From Massilia sp. NR 4-1 (lineage in GTDB: Bacteria > Pseudomonadota > Gammaproteobacteria > Burkholderiales > Burkholderiaceae_D), in assembly GCF_001191005.1 (NCBI RefSeq), contig NZ_CP012201.1:4898001-4962000 (forward strand): DNA of 64,000 bases. The letters are read 5' to 3'. This document shows, in pieces, positions 16,786-25,621 of this stretch. The stretch's first letter is position 1, and every line of letters begins with the position of its first letter. The notes under the pieces are model-generated. The model was not told the DNA's origin, searched no databases, and was given only the letters and a program-made list of their open reading frames with translations. Made by a program: the position numbers and the translations under genes.

Positions 16786-18815
16786 CGGCGGGCGCGATGG
16801 GCAAGCCGCAGCCGCAAGCGGGCAAGCTGGCGACCGCCGTGGAAGGCGATGTGCTGCGCGCCGCCGCGCTGCTGCCGTCGATCACCCGTTTGCAGGCGCT
16901 GGCCGGCGATTTCTGCGGCGCGGTGACGGAAAACCCGAGCTTGCCCGAGCAGCGCCAGATCCTGCGCCGCGTGCATAGCCTCTTGAACCTCTCCGTCTGG
17001 CTGGACGGACCGGACATCACCCTGAAGCCGGGCAGTCCGCGCGTCACCGCCGCGCATGTGAACGGCGCCGTCGACTACTGCCTGCGCGCTTACCGCCCCC
17101 TCACGCTGCTGGCGCCGAAGCTGGCCTTTGTCGACCTGCTGCTGGACTTTTTCCAGACGGCGCTGGGTGGCGACGGCCACGCCATCGTCGCCGCCGCCGG
17201 GCGTTTGCGCACTGCCGCCGACGCGCTGCAGGCTGGCGAAACGCCGGCCGAAACCGGTGCCGACGCTGCATTCAAGGCCGGGACCATGCCACGCTACCGT
17301 CTGTCCGATTTCCGCGCCCGCGACTGGGAGGCGGCCGAATACGTGCTGCTGCCCATACGCGGTTTGCGCTCGCCCGCGCTGGCGGAGCTGCAGCAGGCGC
17401 CATCCGCCGATGCCCCCTTGTCTGCATCGGTGGCAGCATTGTCCGCCGAGCAGGCAGCGCACTTGGCGACGCCCAGCATCCTGCATTCCTCGCATGAGGA
17501 TGGCCCCAAGCTGGCCGCGCTGACGCAAAGCGATGTGCTGCGCCTGAAGATCAGCGCACCGGGCGTGCGCGTGCTGCCGCAGGTGTTTTACGAGCCGGCG
17601 CGCAGTCCCATGCTGGAACTGGCCCCCGCCTTGCGCGGCGACACGGCGGCTGAGGCGCAACTGCGCGTGCGCGTGGTGGATGCCGCCACGCGGCAGCCGG
17701 TCATGGGCGCGCGCCTGGTCGCCTTCACCGATTTCGCCGCCCGCCTGGGCGCGGAAGGCTTCAGCGACGCGGCGGGCGAGATCCAGCTTGCTTTGGCGGA
17801 GGACCAGAAGATCGAGGTACTGGTGGTGTATGGGCCGGCCGGCTACTGGGGGCTGTACCGCTCTGCCATGAAGCTGGAAGAGGGCGCGCGCCTGCCGCTG
17901 CAAGCCGTCGACCTGGGCATTCCCGACCATCTGCAACTGCTGTATGGCGCGAACAGTCCCAGCGCAGGCGAGGGCGTGACGGTAGGCGTGATCGACACCG
18001 GTATCGACGCCAGCCATCCGCATCTCGCGCTGGCCGGCGGCGCCGCTTTTGTGGTGGCGGAAAGCGATGCCGGCGGCCCCGGCCCGGCCGCCGTCGAAGG
18101 CGGGCATGGCACCCATGTCGCCGGCATCCTGGCCGGCCGCGGCGCGGCGCCCGGCGGCCGGCGCGGCATTGCGCCCGGCATCAAGCTGATGAGCTACCGA
18201 GTCTTCCCCAATGCCGGCGGCGGCGCCTCCAATTACGACATCATCCGCGCCATCGACCGCGGCGTGGCGGATGGCTGCGACTTGCTCAACCTGAGCTTCG
18301 GCGGCGAGGTGCGCGACGAGGCCGTGCGCGAGGCGATCAAGGACGCTTTCGACAAAGGCACGCTATGCCTGGCCGCCAGTGGCAACGACCGGCGCGGCAG
18401 TGTCAGTTATCCGGCGCGCTGGCCCGAGGCGCTGGCCGTGGCGGCTGTGGGCCGTCTTGGCAGCTTCCCGGCCGGCTCCTCGGAAGAGCTGGATGCCCAG
18501 GCGCCATTCTCGCCGCTCGACGCCAGCCTGTTCGCGGCGGGCTTCAGCAATATCGGCAACGAGATCGACCTGGCCGGGCCGGGCGTGGGCATCGTCTCCA
18601 CCGTGCCGGGCGGCGGCTATGGCGTGATGAGCGGCACCTCGATGGCCTGCCCGGCGGCGGCGGGAGCGGCGGCGGCCCTGCTGGCGCGCCATCCGGAAGT
18701 CCTGGCCATGCCGCGCGACAGCCGGCGCGCCATCGAGATGCTACGCCTGCTCAATACGGCGGCGCGCAGCATGGGTTTCGCGCGCGAATACGAAGGACTG
18801 GGCCTGCTGCCCTGA
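16782..18815 (+). CDS. Cytoplasmic S8 (subtilisin-like) protease with novel N-terminal region
   Basis: A 677-aa protein with a C-terminal subtilase domain (about 385-660). The triad is D405 (GVIDTGID), H445 (GHGTHVAG) and S620 (SGTSMACP). There is no signal peptide or membrane helix, unlike most subtilases. Residues 1-180 are helical and unrecognised; about 275-390 look like a beta-sandwich of the carboxypeptidase-regulatory type (RVRVVDAATRQPVMGARLVA). GTG 16782 overlaps the kinase stop (GTGA); ATG 16797 is an alternative. Co-translation with two kinases, CheR and CheB points to a regulated intracellular protease output. No typical I9 propeptide is fused in front of the catalytic domain. Confidence 0.85.
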   Translation: MTAGAMGKPQPQAGKLATAVEGDVLRAAALLPSITRLQALAGDFCGAVTENPSLPEQRQILRRVHSLLNLSVWLDGPDITLKPGSPRVTAAHVNGAVDYCLRAYRPLTLLAPKLAFVDLLLDFFQTALGGDGHAIVAAAGRLRTAADALQAGETPAETGADAAFKAGTMPRYRLSDFRARDWEAAEYVLLPIRGLRSPALAELQQAPSADAPLSASVAALSAEQAAHLATPSILHSSHEDGPKLAALTQSDVLRLKISAPGVRVLPQVFYEPARSPMLELAPALRGDTAAEAQLRVRVVDAATRQPVMGARLVAFTDFAARLGAEGFSDAAGEIQLALAEDQKIEVLVVYGPAGYWGLYRSAMKLEEGARLPLQAVDLGIPDHLQLLYGANSPSAGEGVTVGVIDTGIDASHPHLALAGGAAFVVAESDAGGPGPAAVEGGHGTHVAGILAGRGAAPGGRRGIAPGIKLMSYRVFPNAGGGASNYDIIRAIDRGVADGCDLLNLSFGGEVRDEAVREAIKDAFDKGTLCLAASGNDRRGSVSYPARWPEALAVAAVGRLGSFPAGSSEELDAQAPFSPLDASLFAAGFSNIGNEIDLAGPGVGIVSTVPGGGYGVMSGTSMACPAAAGAAAALLARHPEVLAMPRDSRRAIEMLRLLNTAARSMGFAREYEGLGLLP

Positions 18816-18847
18816 CGCTGGGCACGGCCATGGAGTAGACTGGAATC

Positions 18848-19084
18848 ATGCGCCACCTGCTCCTACGCCCGACCCGCAACGCCAGCCTGAGTGCCGACGA
18901 GGCGGAGCATATTGTGCGCGGCTTCGCCGAAGCGCGCATCCTGGGGCGCGACGGCAAGACCATGCTGGTCGATTTCGATCCCTGCGAACTGGATGCGCTG
19001 CGCCAGCGCCTGCCCGGCTGGCTGGTGAGCGAGCAGGGGCCGCCGGTTCCCGTGCCCGACAGCTGCCTGCATATCAAGCCCTAA
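18848..19084 (+). CDS. Small protein, possible stand-alone propeptide-like inhibitor
   Basis: A 78-aa protein starting 32 bases after the subtilase stop on the same strand. The segment GKTMLVDFDPCELDALRQR followed by LPGWLVSEQG resembles the beta-alpha-beta ending of subtilisin propeptides (I9 fold), where a helix is followed by LPGV and a strand. If so it would chaperone or inhibit the protease. The similarity is short and judged by eye. A GC-rich hairpin follows at 19094. Confidence 0.5.
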   Translation: MRHLLLRPTRNASLSADEAEHIVRGFAEARILGRDGKTMLVDFDPCELDALRQRLPGWLVSEQGPPVPVPDSCLHIKP

Positions 19085-19093
19085 GCCCTGTCC

Positions 19094-19112
19094 CCGGCGC
19101 CTCCGGCGCCGG
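19094..19112 (+). terminator. GC-rich hairpin ending the kinase-protease operon
   Basis: An 8-bp perfect stem CCGGCGCC/GGCGCCGG with a 3-base loop, 10 bases after the small gene. The T-run is poor, so moderate support only. Confidence 0.4.
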
Positions 19113-19168
19113 CCCATTTGCCACGGCTGGCCGTACAATATCCGTACCGATGTATCAAGGAGAGGGAT

Positions 19169-19636
19169 GTGCCGCCGGATCCGCCCATCGGCCAGCGCGA
19201 ATGGCTGCTGCGCCGTAATTGCTCGCTGACGCCGCGCCAGATGGGGGCGGCGTTTGCCGTGCTATGCCTGATGTCGCTGGCGGTGGCGGCCATCTTTATC
19301 GCGCAGGGCGTGTGGCAGATCCTGTTGTTTACGGCGCTGGAACTGATGGCGGTGGCCGCGGCCTTCCTGTGCTACGCGCGCCATGCGGCCGATTACGAGC
19401 AGATCGTGCTGAGCCAGGGCAGCCTGTTGGTGCGCAAGGTGGTGGGCGGGCGCGAGGCCCTGGTCCGGCTCGATCCGGACTTCATCCGCATCGAGATGCC
19501 ACGCCAGCCGGGCGACCTGATCCATCTGCACACGCGCGAGGCGGAAGTGGCGGTCGGGTATTTCGCGACCGAAAAAAAACGCCGCGAGCTCGCGAACGAG
19601 CTGCGGCGGGAACTCCAGGGTGGAATTTTTAATTAG
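19169..19636 (+). CDS. DUF2244 integral membrane protein
   Basis: A 155-aa protein with two adjacent transmembrane helices (about 27-70) and a cytoplasmic C-terminal domain (QREWLLRRNCSLTPRQ at the start). This is the DUF2244 pattern, often encoded near cytochrome oxidase genes; none is seen here. GTG 19169 is chosen for its AAGGAGAG ribosome site 5 bases upstream; an out-of-frame ATG overlaps it. Its stop overlaps the convergent ompW stop by 4 bases. Function unknown. Confidence 0.8.
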   Translation: MPPDPPIGQREWLLRRNCSLTPRQMGAAFAVLCLMSLAVAAIFIAQGVWQILLFTALELMAVAAAFLCYARHAADYEQIVLSQGSLLVRKVVGGREALVRLDPDFIRIEMPRQPGDLIHLHTREAEVAVGYFATEKKRRELANELRRELQGGIFN

Positions 19637-20244
19637 AAGCGGTAGCCCACGCCCACGCCGATCAGCACGGGGTCAACTTTGACCTTGCTGGCTTTTACGC
19701 CGCCGATCATCACGTCGCTGCGGATCTGGATTTTTTTCACGTCCAGGTTGAGCGACCAGTTTTTGTTGAGCTTGAAGTCCACACCCGCTTGCACGGCCAG
19801 GCCGAAGCTGTCGTGTTCCAGGCTGGCCTGGTTGTTCAGGATGTTGTTCTTGGAGAAGGTGGTCCAGTTGATACCGGCGCCCACATAAGGGCTGAACTGG
19901 GCTTCAGGCATGAAGTGGTACTGCACCAGCAGGCTAGGCGGCAGGTGTTTGAAGGTACCGATTTTCTGGCCATCCAGTTTGACATCGTGGCGTTGTGGGT
20001 AGGTCAGCACCAGTTCCGCAGCGATGTTCGGGGTGAAGAAGTAGGAGATGTCCACTTCAGGGATGGTCTTCTTGCTGACGGACAGGCGGTCGGAGGCGCC
20101 AACGCCACCCAGCGGGTCGGATTTGTCGGCCGGATCGATGTGCACGGCGCGCGCGCGCACTTGCCATGGAGTGGTTTGGGCCGACGCGTTGACTGCCATC
20201 ATGCCTGCCGTTACTGCCAATACTGCCAGGATTGCTTTCTTCAT
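19633..20244 (-). CDS. ompW: OmpW-family outer-membrane protein
   Basis: A 203-aa protein with a clear signal peptide cut after NASA (residues 1-22). An eight-stranded beta-barrel pattern of the OmpW family follows, with DISYFFTPNIAAELVLTYPQ, SPYVGAGINWTTF and a C-terminal aromatic (VGVGYRF) required for barrel assembly. OmpW forms a small hydrophobic channel. A ribosome site lies upstream of 20244 (GAGGAAGTGAA on the minus strand). It is monocistronic, and the 5' region to 20414 is AT-rich as expected for its promoter. Confidence 0.9.
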   Translation of the reverse strand: MKKAILAVLAVTAGMMAVNASAQTTPWQVRARAVHIDPADKSDPLGGVGASDRLSVSKKTIPEVDISYFFTPNIAAELVLTYPQRHDVKLDGQKIGTFKHLPPSLLVQYHFMPEAQFSPYVGAGINWTTFSKNNILNNQASLEHDSFGLAVQAGVDFKLNKNWSLNLDVKKIQIRSDVMIGGVKASKVKVDPVLIGVGVGYRF

Positions 20245-20370
20245 TTCACTTCCTCTTTCATGTTGTTATCAAGTAACGATTGAGAGTGTAGTGATGCGAT
20301 GCAGCAATTTCTTTGATCTAGGTCAAAATTGTCGGAAACGTCTGAAAGTGCTGAACGCCGGGCGCCGGCC

Positions 20371-20404
20371 GCGGCATGGGCGCCGCAGCCGGCGCCCATG
20401 CCGC
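20371..20404 (-). terminator. Strong hairpin after the DUF4214 gene
   Basis: A perfect 14-bp stem (20371-20384 against 20391-20404) with a 6-base loop, 11 bases beyond the stop of the 1042-aa gene. No T-tract is present. Confidence 0.55.
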
Positions 20405-20414
20405 GCTGGAAGGC

Positions 20415-23400
20415 TTAGAAGCTGAAGTCCCAGCTGCCCTGGGCCTTGTTGAAGCCCACCATCTCGACCGAATGCAGGAAGCCGTCCGCCACCTGTTCCA
20501 GCGAAACCCCGTTTTGCATCGCCTGCAGCCAGAAGGCAAAGCCCCCTTCGTCCGGCGCGCGCTCGAAGATGGCCTGGTACAGCGTGGTCAGATCCTGCTT
20601 GGCGTCGCCGTGGAAGGCGAAGCCGTTTTTCTGGCCTTCTTCAGAACGGATGATGTCGTAGGCGATCCGGCCCATGCTCACGCCCATGCTCTGCGCCTGG
20701 CCCCAGAAGCTGAAGCCTTGCGCGTCGGCTTGGCGGCCCAGCACGTTTTGATACAGCGCGGCCAGACTGGTCAGTTCGTTGCGTGCTTCCAGGTTCAGCG
20801 CGCCATCACTGAATTGCAGTTTTTCGACGTTGACGATGGTTGCCACTTCGTTTGGCTTGGCCAGGCTGGCCACGGTGACATAGCCGTCGTGGCGCGTGAT
20901 CTGGTAGTCGGCCTGCCTGCCGAGGAAGCTGGCGCTGTCCTGTCCCTGGCCGCCGTCGAGCAGGGTGGCGACCGGCGTCTGGCTGGCCGGCGCGGCGGCT
21001 TGCGAGCCGGGCTTGGCAGCGCTGCCGAATTGCAGCACATCGTTGCCGCCGCCGGCGAAAACCTTGCCGCCGGCGCTGCTGCTGACCGTGAAGTGCTGGC
21101 TGGCGCCATCGCCGGTCAAAACCTGGCCGCTGGTGTCGGCACTGACCTGGCCTTTGCCGACGATGGCGGCAAAGCTGACGTTTTGCAGGGCCAGGCTGGC
21201 GCCTTGCTGAAGTTGCTGGGTATCGATGACCAGGGCGGTCTGCTGCTTGGCGTCCGGCGAGCCGCTCAGGGTCAGCACGCCGGCCGGCTGGCTGTCCGTG
21301 CCGCTGAGGGCAATGCGCTGGACCTGCAGGTTGGCGGCGGGTTCCACCGCTTGCAGATAGTGCAAGCCGTTCTTGGTCAAATAGCCTTGCTCGGCCGCTG
21401 CGTGCTGCGGCGTGACCGCCTTGATGGCAGCGATCAGGTGTTCCAGCGACTGGCCGGCGGCCTGGCTGCCGGCGCCGGTGGCGCTCAGGCCCAGGCCGAC
21501 GGGGACATGGGCGGTCAGCGTGGCCTGGCCGCCGCTGCTGACCAGCGGAATATCGGCGGTGGCGCTGGCGCCGGTGCTGTCGCTGCGGCCGCTGGTGACG
21601 ATGGGAATGCGCACCTCGGTGCCGCTGCCCACGCCGGGAATGCCGACGCTGGCGGTGGCCACGCTGACGCCATCGACCACCGGATCGGGCGCAGGGCGGG
21701 GTGGCGCGACGGGATCGGCGCCTTTGACCAGGAGCGTCACGTCTTGCTTGAATGTATTGCCGGCCGCATCGGTGGCTTCGATCTGCAGCACAAGCGTGCC
21801 GGAACTGAGTTTCTTGGGATTGATCGCGTACAGCGCATCGCCGTCCAGCTTGAATTGATCGGCGTGGCTGGCCAGGCGGTAAGTGAGCGCGCCGCCGCCC
21901 GCATCTTCGCCGCGCACGGTGCCGACCACGGCATTGTCGCCGGCGCCGCCGTTGATGGTCGTGCTGGAAAGGCTGAGCTTGGTGGGCGCCTTGCTATCGA
22001 TCGTCACGCTGATCTGCTGGCTGCTGATTACTTTGCCATCGGCGCTTTGCTTGGCCTGCAGGGTATGCACGCCCTCGGCCAGTTGCGCGCTGCTGATGCG
22101 CCAGCTGCCGTCGGCCGCGATGGTGGCCGTGCCGAGTTGGGTGCTGCCGTCGAACAGCGCCATCTGGTTGCCGGCGCCGCCCGTGCCCTGGAATGCCGGT
22201 GTGGTGTGGGCGGTGATATTGTCGCCCTTCCTGCCGCTGTCGCTGGCGGCGTCCAAGGCCAGTTCGCCCAGCACCACCACGTTCAGCGCACTGCTCATGC
22301 CGCCCACATTGTCGGCGAGGTCGGCTTGGCGGGCCACGAAGCTATGCTGGCCGGGCGCGAACTCGCCCTTGAGCTGGATGCTCCAGTTGCCATCCTTGTC
22401 GACATAGGCGGTATCGGAATAGTCCTTGGCGCCGTCCACGAAAATATCGACGAGCGCACCCGCTTCGCCCTTGCCGCTCAGGGTCAGCACCTTGGCGCTG
22501 GTGATATTGTCGCCGGCCTCGCCGCTGTCGCTGATGGCGGCCAGCTTGGGCGCATCCACCTGGGGCGGGGTGATGGTGTCGACCGTGAATGTGAAGTCGG
22601 CACTGGCTTCGGATGGCAGACCCTGCGGCGAAATTTCACGGGCGAAGACGGTATAGGTCTGGTCGGCCAGGTCATCGAGCTTGATATTCCAGTGGCCTTC
22701 CGCGTCCACCACGACGCGGCCCATCTCGCTCAGGTTGGCCTTGTTGTACAGAACCACGGTATTGCCGGCGCTGCCCTGTCCCTCGATGCTGGGATTTTCA
22801 TCCTTGGTCAGGCCGTCGCCGTATTCGCCGCTATCATCTTTATGCGGCAGGCCCAGCCCTGTGGGCGGCGCCGGTTCGTCGCCGATTGTGACAGTCAGTT
22901 CCGCACTGGGCTTGGAGATATTGTCGGCGCTATCTTGCTGGGCAGCCAGGAAGGTGTATGTGCCCTTCTCCAGCTTCGGCAGCTTGAGGCTCCAGTTGCC
23001 GTCCGCATCGACGGTGGTGTAGCGGAAATCCGCTTCCTTGTAGTTTGGTCCGAAACCAATGGCAAGCGTGGCATGCGGCTCGCCTTTTCCCGTCAAGACC
23101 AGTTCGCTGACACTGGTTTTGTTGTCGCCAGGGATCACCGAATCGCTGCTAAGGGCCAGCGTCAGTGTCGGCGCCTGCGGCGCCTGGGTATCGATGACGA
23201 AGGAGAGCGCCTCACTGGGCAGCGAGGTGCCATGGGCCGTGGTCTGGGTGACGACGACGGTATGCGGGCCTTCGCCGTATTCGGTGTTCTCATTGAACTC
23301 CCACTTGCCGTCGGCCGCCACCGTGGTCTGGGCGAAGGCCTCGGCCTTGCCATCGAAGTAAATCTTGATGGTGGCGCCGGCGATGCCTTGGCCGGCCAGG

Positions 23401-23543
23401 GCGGGCGAGGAATCGGCCGTGCGGCCATCGCCTTTGACGCCGGTGTCCGAGGCTTCGAGCATATACAGGGTGGCTGGTGCGGGCTGTGGTGCCGCATGGA
23501 GAACGGCGCGCGGCAGGGTGTTCAGTAAGACTTGCTGAGGCAT
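20415..23543 (-). CDS. Large Ig-like repeat protein with C-terminal DUF4214 domains
   Basis: A 1042-aa protein. Residues about 15-530 hold five to six Ig-like repeats, each with an SDSG..GDN.T start, a DG.W..... strand pair and a final VT/VV strand. A cadherin-like segment follows, then a low-complexity serine/alanine region. The C-terminus has two DUF4214 units (LAALYQNVLGRQADAQGFSFW and LYQAIFERAPDEGGFAFWLQ), a module of secreted surface or S-layer-linked proteins. There is no Sec signal; type I export is possible. ATG 23543 is preferred over 23585 because AAGGA precedes it. A role in adhesion or biofilm is inference. Confidence 0.75.
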   Translation of the reverse strand: MPQQVLLNTLPRAVLHAAPQPAPATLYMLEASDTGVKGDGRTADSSPALAGQGIAGATIKIYFDGKAEAFAQTTVAADGKWEFNENTEYGEGPHTVVVTQTTAHGTSLPSEALSFVIDTQAPQAPTLTLALSSDSVIPGDNKTSVSELVLTGKGEPHATLAIGFGPNYKEADFRYTTVDADGNWSLKLPKLEKGTYTFLAAQQDSADNISKPSAELTVTIGDEPAPPTGLGLPHKDDSGEYGDGLTKDENPSIEGQGSAGNTVVLYNKANLSEMGRVVVDAEGHWNIKLDDLADQTYTVFAREISPQGLPSEASADFTFTVDTITPPQVDAPKLAAISDSGEAGDNITSAKVLTLSGKGEAGALVDIFVDGAKDYSDTAYVDKDGNWSIQLKGEFAPGQHSFVARQADLADNVGGMSSALNVVVLGELALDAASDSGRKGDNITAHTTPAFQGTGGAGNQMALFDGSTQLGTATIAADGSWRISSAQLAEGVHTLQAKQSADGKVISSQQISVTIDSKAPTKLSLSSTTINGGAGDNAVVGTVRGEDAGGGALTYRLASHADQFKLDGDALYAINPKKLSSGTLVLQIEATDAAGNTFKQDVTLLVKGADPVAPPRPAPDPVVDGVSVATASVGIPGVGSGTEVRIPIVTSGRSDSTGASATADIPLVSSGGQATLTAHVPVGLGLSATGAGSQAAGQSLEHLIAAIKAVTPQHAAAEQGYLTKNGLHYLQAVEPAANLQVQRIALSGTDSQPAGVLTLSGSPDAKQQTALVIDTQQLQQGASLALQNVSFAAIVGKGQVSADTSGQVLTGDGASQHFTVSSSAGGKVFAGGGNDVLQFGSAAKPGSQAAAPASQTPVATLLDGGQGQDSASFLGRQADYQITRHDGYVTVASLAKPNEVATIVNVEKLQFSDGALNLEARNELTSLAALYQNVLGRQADAQGFSFWGQAQSMGVSMGRIAYDIIRSEEGQKNGFAFHGDAKQDLTTLYQAIFERAPDEGGFAFWLQAMQNGVSLEQVADGFLHSVEMVGFNKAQGSWDFSF

Positions 23544-23749
23544 GAAAATCCTTGTCAGATATAACAGCGAGGAGAGAATCGTCAAAAATATTGCATCCAG
23601 GCATATTGTATCTAAATGGCAATGCGCTTATAAAATTTGTTTTTCCATTTTGAAATGTTTTTTTAGGGAATTAGTTTTCCTTCGTAAAAATTGCCATCAA
23701 TCAAAAGCTCTTCTGCCCAGTCTGTCATCCTCGCCAGCAGGAGGATTTC

Positions 23750-25537
23750 ATGGACAGTGTGCTGCCGTATTACGAAAAAGAACTGGGCGCGCTGCGGCAG
23801 CTTTGTCAGCGGTTTGCCGGCGACTATGCTTGCCCAGCCGCTGCCAAAGCCAATGCCGGCCTGGAGTGGCTGCTGCAAGCCGTTGCCTTTCTCAACGCCC
23901 GTCTGGCGCAGCGTCTGGACGCCAGCCATGACGGTTTTGCCATCGCCTTGCTGGAGCTGCTGCAAGCCCACTATCTGCGTCCGCTGCCGGCCGGCGCAAT
24001 CGCCCAGTTCGACTGGAGCGGCCTTGGCCCCGGCAGCCTGAGCACGGCGGGCACCGTGGCCCGCGGCCGCGAATTGAAAGCGCTGCAGGGCGGGGCGGTT
24101 GGCGCATGCCGGCTGCGCACCGTGCAGGACGTCGACGTTGTCCCACTGCGCATCGGCGCACTGCGCTTTCAACCCGTGTTCGACGCGCCCGCCGCCCTGC
24201 GGCTGCCACCCGAGGCGCAGTCGGCCGTCAGCCTGCGCCTGGACAGCCTGGCGCCCGGGCCGCAGCCGATGCTGCCGGGCCTGTCCATGCTGCGCCTTTT
24301 CCCCGATGGCGAGCCTGGTTTGCGTGCCGCCTTGCGCGACAGCCTGCTGCTGCAGACCGTCGCCTACTATGTGGAATGTGATGGCCGTTGGCAGCGTCTG
24401 GCGCAGAATCCGCTGACGCCCGTCGTGCCGGAAGCCGTGCACTTGCCGCCGGTGCCGGGCGACGATCCCGCCTGCCGTCTGCTCAGCGAATATTTCGCCT
24501 ATCCGGACAGCTTCGATTTCTGCGACCTGGACCTGGCCGCCGTGGCTGCCGCAGCCGGACAGCCCAGCAGCCGCAGCCTGCATGTGCATTGGGTGCTGCG
24601 CGACCTGCGCCAGGGCCCCGCCTTTGGCCTACTGCACCGGCTGGAGCCCCGACATCTGCTGCTGGGCTGCACGCCGGTCATCAATCTGTTCGCGGCAGCG
24701 GCGGAACCGCTGCGGCTGGCGCCAGGCGAGACCAGCGCGCCCTTGCGCCCAAGCCGGACCCGGCAGGAATCCTGCGAGGTGTACTGTGTTGAGCGGGTAG
24801 GCTTGCTGCGCAAGGGCGGCGACACATCGGGAAGCGTCTTCCAGGCCGAACGCGCGTCGCAGACGGCTAGCGGTCCTTACTGGCAGCTGCAGCGAGAAGA
24901 TCCCATGCTGGCCGCCATCGAGGGGCACGCCTTCCGGCTGGTGCTGCTGGACCGCGACCGGCGCCCCCTTGCGCTGGCGGGCGAAACCCTGTCCGTTCAA
25001 CTGAGCTGCAGCAATGGCACGCTGCCGTCGACATTGTTGCCGGGGCAGGTGGCGGGCGACCTGGCCAGCGAAGCGGGCGTCGGCAATTTCCCGATCCGGC
25101 TGCTGCGCCGGCCATCGGCCGCCAGATCCGCCGCACTCGACCCAAGCGCCTACCATGAAGCCATGGCTGGCCTCGCGCCGCGTCCGTCGCTGTTGGGCCG
25201 GGAAGGCTGGCCCACCCTGCTCTCCCTGCTGCGCTGCCATGTGGCGGCGGACGATGTGCAGGGCCAGCGTCTGCTGGCCGGTCTCGGCGGCCTGGAAACC
25301 CAGTCTGCCACGCTGTGGCGCAGCGGCCAGCCCTGGCATGGCCGGGCACTCTATCTGAGCATCGATGAGCAGGTCTTCGCGGAACGCAGCCTGTACAGCT
25401 TCGCGCTGGTGCTGAACCGCTTCCTCGCCCGCTATATCCACACTCACAACTTCGTCCGCTTGCATCTGCTGGCCCGGGCTTCTGGCGCCGAGCTGCTGCG
25501 CTGCCCGCCTTGTCCCGGCAGTTTGCCCTTGGTTTGA
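23750..25537 (+). CDS. tssF: TssF-like T6SS baseplate protein
   Basis: A 595-aa protein, the usual length for TssF (VasA/ImpG). The N-terminus has the family pattern YYEKELGALRQ, then VAFLNARLAQRLD and LLELLQAHYLRPLP, which define the baseplate wedge protein. The rest is divergent from typical TssF, and no tssE, tssG or tssK is alongside. The next gene is vgrG after 84 bases, so it may be a vgrG-specific baseplate adaptor or a paralogue serving a main cluster elsewhere. A good ribosome site (AGGAGGAT) precedes 23750. The upstream 206 bases are AT-rich and probably hold the cassette promoter. Confidence 0.72.
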   Translation: MDSVLPYYEKELGALRQLCQRFAGDYACPAAAKANAGLEWLLQAVAFLNARLAQRLDASHDGFAIALLELLQAHYLRPLPAGAIAQFDWSGLGPGSLSTAGTVARGRELKALQGGAVGACRLRTVQDVDVVPLRIGALRFQPVFDAPAALRLPPEAQSAVSLRLDSLAPGPQPMLPGLSMLRLFPDGEPGLRAALRDSLLLQTVAYYVECDGRWQRLAQNPLTPVVPEAVHLPPVPGDDPACRLLSEYFAYPDSFDFCDLDLAAVAAAAGQPSSRSLHVHWVLRDLRQGPAFGLLHRLEPRHLLLGCTPVINLFAAAAEPLRLAPGETSAPLRPSRTRQESCEVYCVERVGLLRKGGDTSGSVFQAERASQTASGPYWQLQREDPMLAAIEGHAFRLVLLDRDRRPLALAGETLSVQLSCSNGTLPSTLLPGQVAGDLASEAGVGNFPIRLLRRPSAARSAALDPSAYHEAMAGLAPRPSLLGREGWPTLLSLLRCHVAADDVQGQRLLAGLGGLETQSATLWRSGQPWHGRALYLSIDEQVFAERSLYSFALVLNRFLARYIHTHNFVRLHLLARASGAELLRCPPCPGSLPLV

Positions 25538-25621
25538 AACGGTATTGCTTATCGTCAATGCGATGAACTTGCCGTGTGCAAAGATGAAGCCAGCTTTTAT
25601 TGCAAGCAAGAGGAGCCGGAC

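Noticed and set aside
20376..23528. A 1050-codon plus-strand frame opposite the Ig-like/DUF4214 gene
   Set aside because: Shadow of the real gene; composition is Ala/Gly/His/Gln-rich and no family can be seen.
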